Of a DNA stretch of 14,511 nucleotides, positions 1-7,291 are shown piece by piece; the stretch's first letter is position 1, and every line of letters begins with the position of its first letter. Position numbers and translations under genes: made by a program. This DNA is from Sergeia podlipaevii (lineage: Eukaryota; Euglenozoa; Kinetoplastea; Trypanosomatida; Trypanosomatidae): the NCBI GenBank assembly GCA_030849805.1, contig JASANZ010001771.1:1-14511 (forward strand), read 5' to 3'. The notes beneath the pieces are model-generated. The model did not search any database, had not been told where the DNA came from, and saw only the letters and a program-made list of their open reading frames with translations.

Positions 1-826
1 AATAATAGCAGATAGCTAGTGTAAAAAAAAAAAAATAGGGAAACGAATTCTGAGTGCGTACACTAAATGATTATTATCATTATTTTTTTTTTTAATCGAT
101 GTAGAAGGTGACCTCCCATAGATGAGTGCTTTGGCACATAGATGTTCATTTCCCTTTTCGTCTTCTTTTTTCTTTTCGTCCTTGGCTCTCATACACACAC
201 ACACAAGCACTACCTCAATGGCACCTAGACGACTGTAAACTTGCAATATGAACTCTGGTTATTAAATAAATCGATAGTACAAAGACAGAGAGAGAGAAAG
301 AAAAAAAAAAAGAACTTATTAAATAATGACCAGAGAAGCACAACAGTGAAATCGAGAGTAGCGTCTAAACGCCACTTACAACGCCTCGATGAGTGTAAAA
401 AAAAAGAAAAAAATGATCGAGGAAAATACTAATAAAGAAGTAAACCACAAATGTAAAAAAAAAAAAAAAACAACAAGAGGTCTGGGGGCTATGTAGCTAC
501 GCCATGCACACTTTTTTTTTTCCTTTATCGAGCTACACACATTTGAACAGCATCTAATTGAGATATTGCTTATATTACACGTAAGTGACTCCTCGTATTT
601 TCTTTTTTTCGCCTTTTTGCCCCCCTAAGCAACCATATTCTGTGATATATGTAAGAATTCATGTTGAAAGACAATATATGTTGTGCTCTCCTTTCATTGT
701 CTCGCTTGTTTAACGCGCAAGCAAAAATAATGATAATAAAAGTAATCGTAGTAAAAAAAAAAAATGCATCGGAAAGAAGACAGCAGAAACAATTACATCT
801 GCATCATTGAGAAACACTCTTACACA

Positions 827-846
827 TCTCTCTCTCTCTCTCTCTC
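827..846. repeat. (TC)10 dinucleotide repeat
   Basis: An uninterrupted TC run on the plus strand in the left spacer. Confidence 0.95.
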
Positions 847-1205
847 AGAATAGAATGAACCAGAATAGTAATAAATAAATAAAAGCGGTGCTGAAAGGGG
901 GGAGACGAGTCAGCGAAGGGAACAAGAGGACAGGGGTAAAACAAAACGCCGAAAAAACTTCCGGAATGAAAAAAAAAAAGATACGCTATACAATTAATAG
1001 TAACAATAAAGGGCAGCATTTTCCTTCTTAGGGCTGCTAAGATTAGCAAGTGACGTACTTTCACTTTTCTCGAAAAAGGGCTAATGAAAAAAAGCCAGAA
1101 AAGGAACAAAAGCCGGTAGTAGCACCACTACTAGTAGCAATTTTTTTTTCCTCTGTTGTTCGCATCGTGTAGTCTCATGTCTCCTTCTTACTTTCTTTCT
1201 GTTTC

Positions 1206-1218
1206 TATATATATATAT
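1206..1218. repeat. (TA)6 dinucleotide repeat
   Basis: An alternating T/A run in the left spacer. Confidence 0.9.
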
Positions 1219-1290
1219 CTTCTCAGCTGTATAGAGTGCCCCCCTTTCCCAAATTCTATACAACTCACAGTACAGCATCCATTCAAACAT

Positions 1291-1311
1291 ACACACACAC
1301 ACACACACACA
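1291..1311. repeat. (AC)10 dinucleotide repeat
   Basis: An uninterrupted AC run, followed after one G by a long A tract. Confidence 0.95.
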
Positions 1312-3010
1312 GAAAAAAAAAAAGAAAAAAGGGGGCTTTTTTTCTTTTCTAAAGAGCGAAATAGCGGAAAAGTGCAACTCCCGTTCACATACACACAAAA
1401 GAGAAAGAAAGAAGCGCCTACAAATAAAATTTCATTTTCTTTTTAATACACATAGGAAGGGAGAGAAGGAAAAGCATGCGCAAATATACATATATAGTCA
1501 TACACACACAAGTCCCGGAGGTCCTGTCTTCACTACGCACTTGCCCTATAGCAGTACACCAGAAAGATATCATCGTTCCTTGGTTGCTATGTATGTATTT
1601 GTTTATTTTGCTGGTTTCGTTTTGGTCCCCGTAGTTGCATGGAACTTCCACTCTGCAAAAACGCAATACAGTATAAATATAATCGCCCAGCTTCATGTTT
1701 TCATAAGTAGTCAGATGACAAAATAAAAAAGAAGAAAAGGATACGCACGCAAAAACGAATTGCTACGGAGAAAGCGCAAAAAGCAAAAGAGAATGAAAAA
1801 CAAAGTAAGAAAAAAGAGATTTGAGGTGACACTAGAAATCAAAAAGCACACTTTGATGGCTTAGTGATGACACATGCCAGCTAAACCCTTCGCATCAGCA
1901 CAGTACCGACACAACAAAACAAAACATAAAGTAAAATGGTAGTCACATGAACATACGGCGTTGCCAGATTTGTATTGTTGAGATATGTGTTCATGATATT
2001 TTCCTTTTAAGCGTTGTAGTGCGCTTTTTAAACTCTTTTCAAGACATTTGTTTTCATTTCCTTTTTCCTTCTCTTTATACAGTTCATACAACTGATTTGT
2101 GAGCGTTACAAACGCAAAAAAAAAAGATGTAACTGAAAAAAAGGGGGGACACATAAGATGCTGCTGCCTCAATATGACGTGGCAGATCTGCTGCTTCGCA
2201 TTTTTGTTCGTTCTACATGGAACACGCCATGAAGAATTGAATAATGATCGCAGGAGAACAAAAAAAAAAAGATTAAAAAAAAAACAATAATTTATTGCAA
2301 AAATATAATAAAACAAAAGCAATTTTCATTTTCTCGCTTTATACCAAAAAAAAAGTGAAAAACCACACAGAGAAAGAGAAAGAACGACGGAGGGAAAAAA
2401 AAAAGAAGAGAATACACACACAAAAAAGAACACATACACTGTAATTATTGCTGCTCTCTTCATATACATTTGCATGCGCATACATGTAAAAAAAAAAAAG
2501 CATGGGTGTGAGAAAGCTATCAAAATAGCTCTGTATCGCCACAAGGGTACAGCAAAAAAAAAGAAAAGAAAAAAAGAAGAAGAATAGCGCAGCAAACACA
2601 TACAAGTTGAAAAAAATAGAAAAAAAATAAAAATGAATTCAAAGAATAAGCTCACAAATGTACTTCTATTCCTTTTTTGTAAAGTAGGTACGCAGAGAAA
2701 ACGAAAAAAAAAAATACGAAAGAGACCAGTATACATGCAGGACAAGATACAGATGATAATCTTGGCTGCGTACACGCATAAAAAAAAGTACTTTAAACAC
2801 ACATACACACACACAGGCAAAAAAAAAAGCACCTTCGCCATAATAATGCGTCCGCTTTTCCATTTGCCTATTAACAATACGAAGTTTTCTAGTCTTCATG
2901 CACGCACACACTTTTTGTGCTTGATATACAAGCAAAAAGAAAAATACGTCGGTAGGTGCCTGTAGTACATACTCGTCTTCTCTCGCAAAGAAGGTTGCAT
3001 TTTCATTTCA

Positions 3011-3066
3011 CCCTCTGCCTTCACATCCCCCCCTCTCCCTCTCCCTCAATATATATATATATATAT
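3011..3066. repeat. Plus-strand polypyrimidine tract followed by (AT)9
   Basis: About 37 nt are almost purely C/T on the plus strand (3011-3047), followed by (AT)9 at 3049-3066. Most of this spacer is purine-rich on the plus strand, so the polarity is reversed here. No open frame begins downstream on the plus strand. Confidence 0.85.
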
Positions 3067-3373
3067 GAGAAAATGATAGTGATAGGTGTACAATACCTTA
3101 AATCCATACGCTGAGTGATATGAGACGTCAAATCAGCACATGCAACGCACCCGGACATACAACCCTAGAACGTAGAAAAAAATAAAAGAAAAAAGGGGAA
3201 TATGAAATCAACTTCTTTTCCTTTTAAAAGCACAAGAGCACTTTCGCATTATCTGATTTTCATTATTTATATCTTTACTATATATCAACTGGGGGAAAAC
3301 TGATAATATTTTTTTTTTCTTAAAACATATCTTTCAGCTGATTTCCCTACAACTCTTTTTTTCCCCCACGCTC

Positions 3374-5569
3374 TTAGAAACTGCTGCGACGCCCCGAACC
3401 ATCAGCTGACATGAAGGAGCTCCGTGGCGCATTCCTAGACGTCTGCGTCTCATCTGCTGTGATAGTATCACCGTTGGTTGCGGCAGAACCGCCATCGGTA
3501 CCTGCGGCATTGCGCAAAAACTTTACAGAAGAGTTTGCATGTGTGTTACCAAGATGGATACTCAAGCGCAGGCCAGAGCCACCTGCCATGCGAGTCGATG
3601 TCAATGGGAAGCCGTAGTCAAGAGTAGACAAACACGCCTGGAGATCTTCATTCACGAGGCCGACGGTGCGACGAAGCTCCGCCTTTTCTAGGCATATATT
3701 CTGATGTAGTTCTTGTGCAGTGAGAGCAGGCACTTCACCTGGTGACGACACAGAACTCTCCACCGCCAAACAACTGGTTCGGCTTTCCACCGTTGGCGCT
3801 GGCACGTCGTTGTGAACGCTGCCGTTGCTGTTATTCACCGGGCCATACATCGTACTTCGAGCGTCGCTCTGCGCGGATGATGAAGGCGCCGCCGTCACAT
3901 CCTGCAGACACGTGACCGATATGGAAAAGCCATGTCCACCGTAATTCAAATGCATCACATCCGCCAGCCACTGCACCCGCGGTGCCACTGCTGGTGCGGA
4001 AGACGTGGCATTGGCAGTGGTGGTGGTGCTAAATGGAAGCCCATCTAGCGCGCGCGTCATTGGCGCTGCGGGGCTATCCTCAACGCGGCGCGCAGTGGTA
4101 CTGCACAGCGGACTGCATATGGCACCCGCCATAGGTGTGGTCTTGGCAGTCATAGTGATGCCATCGTCTTCGCTGTCGAGGTCGTTCTCTACTCGTGAGA
4201 TGATGTTGGCCAGCGCTGTACACTTTGCCTTCATGCTCTCCACCATGGCGCTCTCTTGTCGATCGGATGTAACGCTTGTCGCACTCCCGTCAACCATGGT
4301 GGCCTCCATTGTGTTGCCACCGCGAGCAATCTCCCGCTCGAGCAGTTTATCCACAACACACAGGAGCTCCACCACATCATGACGATAGGCACAAAGCAAC
4401 TGCTCCCGCTCCACCGACGCAGCTGCATCTCGCTTGCGATAATACGCTAGTTCTTGCAGAAGCGGCTGTCGCTCGCGTCTATGCTTCTCCACTTCATCAG
4501 AAAGTCGACTACGTATGCCGTCAAGTTTCATGAATTCGGCACGCAGGTGCTGATAGCGCGCTTCACTACACACGATGGTAGAGGAGTTTCCTCCACCGTT
4601 TAAACTAGAACCCTGTGGCGGCCGGCTCGCCATCGTGGAACCCCCACATTGGCTCTGCGTGGCGGAGTCCACGTTACTTTGGCGGGTGGAAGCGACGGAG
4701 GCGGCGTGAACGCTCAACTGATTTTCATTCAATGGCGGAGCAACGCTTCTCCTCGGTGAGTGAAGTGGCGTTCCGTCTTCCATGTAAACACCTGATACAG
4801 TGTTGTTTCGGCTCGTGGCAGTTGTACTACTGTAAGATGGCGGCAAGCCCACTGTAACGCTCAGAGAGCCTCCGCTGCTTGTCGTCGCTGCTGCTGCTGC
4901 TGGTGCGCAGGGGTTGACCTCGCCGCCGTGGACTCGAGGTGCACTACTGCTGCTGCTTACCGGCATGGGAGCGCTTCCATTCATGCCGTGAGGGCCGTTG
5001 CTTGCATATAGTTCCTGGGAATAGGGCCTGCTAGGAGACATGGGTAGCGACTGCACTGGTAGCGGCGTGTACACTGGCGGCGGCAGAGGAGCGGCGGCAG
5101 CGGCAAAGGAAGGATAACTTGGTGGTGGCATAGAATTGGTGCCCCACGGGACTCCGTGTGAGGTATTCATCATCGTCTGGGCTGGCTGTCCCACCGGTGG
5201 TAGTGGCGGTGGCTGCACAGCATAGTACGACGGATCAGCTGATTCCTGATAGAAAGACGCATCGCGCCAGTCATTGTTCACTGACATGCTGTCAGACCGA
5301 AAATGTGAGGCATCTACGCCCAACTCCTGCTCATGCCCCGCGTTCATCGTTTGCGCCATTGAGTACGTAGCGCTTGGCGTGCGGATTATGGTCGGAGAAA
5401 GAATTCCTGGTGTTGCTGTTGATCGCTGAGCGCCAACTACCACACGAGAAGCGACGCCAGGAGAAAACTGTGATCGCTCTGCCATGCCATCTACACGAGG
5501 CTGCTCCTGCTGCTGCTGTCGCTGCTGTTCCAACCCGCTTGGACGAGAGCGTGCTTTCTTTGGAAACAT
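3374..5569 (-). CDS. Hypothetical coiled-coil protein with proline-rich N-terminal half (731 aa)
   Basis: I do not recognise this protein and assign no function. A Gln-rich patch (15-23) is followed by a Ser/Pro-rich disordered-looking half. That half has proline motifs at about 119-127, 148-154 and 161-171, resembling SH3- or WW-type ligands (inference). A charged heptad-like coiled coil spans about 337-412, with a second amphipathic stretch at about 440-465. Two better-ordered segments follow. One is around 530-557 (VQWLADVMHLNYGGHGFSI); the other, about 617-685, contains a Leu/Glu-rich helix and GLRLSIHLG. The C-terminus is basic and Ser-rich, ending GRRSSF. There is no signal peptide or membrane segment. 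The start is the first ATG after a TGA that abuts it at 5572-5570, so the frame cannot extend further. Its -3/+4 context is weak (T and T), and Met29 has a better one. The stop is TAA. It lies downstream of the kinase on the same strand. A structural or scaffold role is possible but unproven. Confidence 0.9.
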   Translation of the reverse strand: MFPKKARSRPSGLEQQRQQQQEQPRVDGMAERSQFSPGVASRVVVGAQRSTATPGILSPTIIRTPSATYSMAQTMNAGHEQELGVDASHFRSDSMSVNNDWRDASFYQESADPSYYAVQPPPLPPVGQPAQTMMNTSHGVPWGTNSMPPPSYPSFAAAAAPLPPPVYTPLPVQSLPMSPSRPYSQELYASNGPHGMNGSAPMPVSSSSSAPRVHGGEVNPCAPAAAAATTSSGGSLSVTVGLPPSYSSTTATSRNNTVSGVYMEDGTPLHSPRRSVAPPLNENQLSVHAASVASTRQSNVDSATQSQCGGSTMASRPPQGSSLNGGGNSSTIVCSEARYQHLRAEFMKLDGIRSRLSDEVEKHRRERQPLLQELAYYRKRDAAASVEREQLLCAYRHDVVELLCVVDKLLEREIARGGNTMEATMVDGSATSVTSDRQESAMVESMKAKCTALANIISRVENDLDSEDDGITMTAKTTPMAGAICSPLCSTTARRVEDSPAAPMTRALDGLPFSTTTTANATSSAPAVAPRVQWLADVMHLNYGGHGFSISVTCLQDVTAAPSSSAQSDARSTMYGPVNNSNGSVHNDVPAPTVESRTSCLAVESSVSSPGEVPALTAQELHQNICLEKAELRRTVGLVNEDLQACLSTLDYGFPLTSTRMAGGSGLRLSIHLGNTHANSSVKFLRNAAGTDGGSAATNGDTITADETQTSRNAPRSSFMSADGSGRRSSF
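5501..5527 (-). repeat. Gln-rich CAG tract near the N-terminus of the 731-aa protein
   Basis: Residues 15-23 are Gln except for one Arg and one Glu, written mostly in CAG codons. Confidence 0.85.
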
Positions 5570-5877
5570 TCAAGTAGCGAGCAAACGAGCAAAATAAAAT
5601 AAAATAAAAGCAAAAATAAAGAGAAATAGTAAAAAAAAAGAAAGTAAACAATACGGGATCCAAAAAGATAAGAGAGAAAAAGTAAGAATATGTATATGTT
5701 ACAACGTGTGGAATGAGCGTTGAGGATGTCTTTTTGCTGTGGTTGTTTCTATCTTTGAGAGTTCTAATAGGTACTCTAAAGCCCTTTTAACTCTATAAAA
5801 TATCGATAGTGCCCTAGTTCCCTTTTTTCCCTCTTTTTCTGGGTGCAAAGATATAATCCTGCACGAAAGAGATAGAG

Positions 5878-5895
5878 CTCAAAAAAAAAAAAAAA
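5878..5895 (-). promoter_or_regulatory. T15 tract followed by GAG; nearest plausible acceptor
   Basis: T15 on the coding strand (5895-5881) is followed by GAG, with AG at 5879/5878. Its layout matches the site at 6024-6040. It would give a leader of about 308 nt. From 5729 to the start codon the coding strand has no AG at all, so the spacing to any acceptor must be long. Confidence 0.35.
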
Positions 5896-6012
5896 GCTGG
5901 CTGCTTTTCTTTTGTTGTTAGTAGTTTTGATATACTCTTTTTTTTTGCCGATAAAATGGATGTAACTCCACAATATGTTTCCTGTATTGTTTTTTTCTCC
6001 CTTTTCGTATGA

Positions 6013-6040
6013 TCTCTCTCTCTCTCAAAAAAAAAAAAAA
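6013..6040 (-). promoter_or_regulatory. T14 tract followed by (GA)7; alternative acceptor
   Basis: On the coding strand T14 (6040-6027) runs directly into GAGAGA, with the first AG at 6025/6024. This fits a trans-splice acceptor about 455 nt upstream of the start. On the plus strand the same stretch is (TC)7 followed by A14, a slippage-prone double repeat. Confidence 0.3.
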
Positions 6041-6363
6041 GAAGGTAAATGAGGCAAAGTCCCTTTATCGAATAACCTCCTCCTCCCTACTACCCTCTAA
6101 GTGTGCAATACAAGTCAAAAGCACAAACCCTGTCTTGTGCAACAGTGTAAAATGAAAGAAAATAATAATAATAAAAGATGTGCACGTATATATATACTGG
6201 AAAAGTAAATAATAAAATAATAAAAATGATAATCCTATATCGTAGTTTGTTAGCAACAGAAAAAAAAAAGAGGAAAAAAGAGGAGGTGTGTGCCTACACA
6301 GGTGCGCAGAACAAAGAAAAAAAAAAATAGTAAAAGAAACTAGTAAAACAATAGTTGTATAAA

Positions 6364-6410
6364 CTTAGTAGTAGGGAAAAAAAAGATGAGAAGAAGAAGC
6401 AGAAAGTGAA
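6364..6410 (-). promoter_or_regulatory. Best candidate trans-splice acceptor for the 731-aa protein gene
   Basis: Read on the minus strand, a long C/T tract (6410 down to 6373, including T8) is followed by CTACTACTAAG. The AG at 6365/6364 is the first after the tract. The site falls close to the start of the AUG-free zone, which is independent support. It predicts a 794-nt leader. Confidence 0.5.
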
Positions 6411-6888
6411 TATTGCTGATATTGTCCAAAAACAGATTTAAGAACATATCAAATGAAATTACAGTCAGTATAAAGTAAAAAGTGCGCTTACAGAAAGCAA
6501 ACGTCGAGATACATAGAAAAAACAACAACAATACGTTAGATGCATATATATATATTGGTGGAACGCGAGGATACACCAGTTACAGGATACATTTTTCTTT
6601 GAAAGAAAAGGAGCAATAAAATGCACACTATTGACTTCTATTTAATATTTTTGCTGTTATATATGTTATCATAAAAAAAAAAAAGAATTCCCTTCAACAA
6701 CAGAGGAAGTAAATCAAAGAAAAAAAAAGGCATTAAATAGATCGCTAGGTCGTGATACATAACGCAGTAAAACAACAACAAACGCACAACATACTAGCAT
6801 TCCTTTTTTCATTGATAAAGATGATTGTTTAGTACTTTTCTTTTTCCCTGATAGCGCGTGCACACATAAACGCAGATGAGTGTGTGTT

Positions 6889-6901
6889 GGGGGGGGGGGG
6901 G
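6889..6901 (+). repeat. G13 homopolymer
   Basis: Thirteen consecutive G, then A, GG, A, GGG. It may form a G-quadruplex on the plus strand; the coding-strand RNA would carry C13. Homopolymer length may also be an assembly error. Confidence 0.9.
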
Positions 6902-7133
6902 AGGAGGGCAAAGGTGCAAGGTGTAAATGAGTCAAGACATACACAACGTCCACGAACCCTTTCGGGGGTTACTAACCATCCTGAGCAGCAGCAGCAAGAA
7001 AATAAAAGAAAAGGAAAAATAAAATAATAAAAAAGAGAAACACGTATATTCTCACCAGTTCCCACATGAATATCAATATGAGAGTAGGAGGAATGGCGTA
7101 GTAGCGACAAAAAGACGTAAAATAAAAAAACAA

Positions 7134-7147
7134 ATATATATATATAT
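7134..7147. repeat. (AT)7 dinucleotide repeat
   Basis: An alternating A/T run downstream of the kinase stop on its strand. Confidence 0.9.
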
Positions 7148-7291
7148 GTGTGTAGCAGCAACTATGCCCATATTGTGGCTTCACACAGACAATACAAAAG
7201 TTACTCTGATGAAGCAGCCTATCAAACAAGCACAATAAAAGAAAAAAAAAATATCAAAGATGCTACCACCTCCATATCTTCTATGCAATGC

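Larger units (their letters stand above)
1..3373. other. Long AT-rich spacer, probably including the 3' UTR of the 731-aa protein gene; no convincing gene
   Basis: Homopurine and A runs, (CA)n, (TC)n and (AT)n repeats dominate. Short open frames exist on both strands. Most begin at non-ATG codons or are built of low-complexity Lys/Phe runs. More balanced islands lie at about 1500-1730 and 1860-2260. I found no tRNA-like B box or other RNA gene signature. Coding-strand ATGs are common, so the AUG-free pattern seen upstream of the genes is absent here. Confidence 0.55.
5570..6444 (-). promoter_or_regulatory. Putative AUG-free 5' leader region of the 731-aa protein gene
   Basis: There is no gene here. 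No ATG occurs on the coding strand for 875 nt, from 6444 to the start codon. ACT on the plus strand (same composition) occurs about eight times and plus-strand ATG more than ten. Upstream of 6444 coding-strand ATGs become frequent again. The sharp edge lies about 80 nt before a good acceptor at 6365/6364, which would give a leader of about 794 nt. Two further T14-T15 tracts with GAG lie inside it. Confidence 0.6.
6445..7291 (-). other. Kinase 3' UTR and intergenic spacer
   Basis: AT-rich sequence with many A runs on the plus strand, (AT)7 at 7134-7147 and a G13 tract at 6889-6901. More than a dozen coding-strand ATGs occur here, unlike the adjoining leader. The kinase polyadenylation site is probably here, upstream of the acceptor near 6364. 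This follows from the known coupling of polyadenylation to downstream splicing in trypanosomatids. No gene is seen. Confidence 0.55.

Noticed and set aside
1864..1960. C-box-like GTGATGA as a possible box C/D snoRNA
   Set aside because: No D box (CTGA) at a suitable distance and no terminal stem seen.
2326..2965. Several overlapping frames on both strands rich in Phe/Cys/Val or Lys
   Set aside because: They translate poly-A, poly-T and CA/TG repeats; no domain-like sequence, and frames overlap one another on opposite strands.
6829..7235. Minus-strand frames rich in Phe/Tyr/Pro after the kinase stop
   Set aside because: Low-complexity translations of AT and G/C repeats in a 3' UTR-like region; none has coding-like composition.
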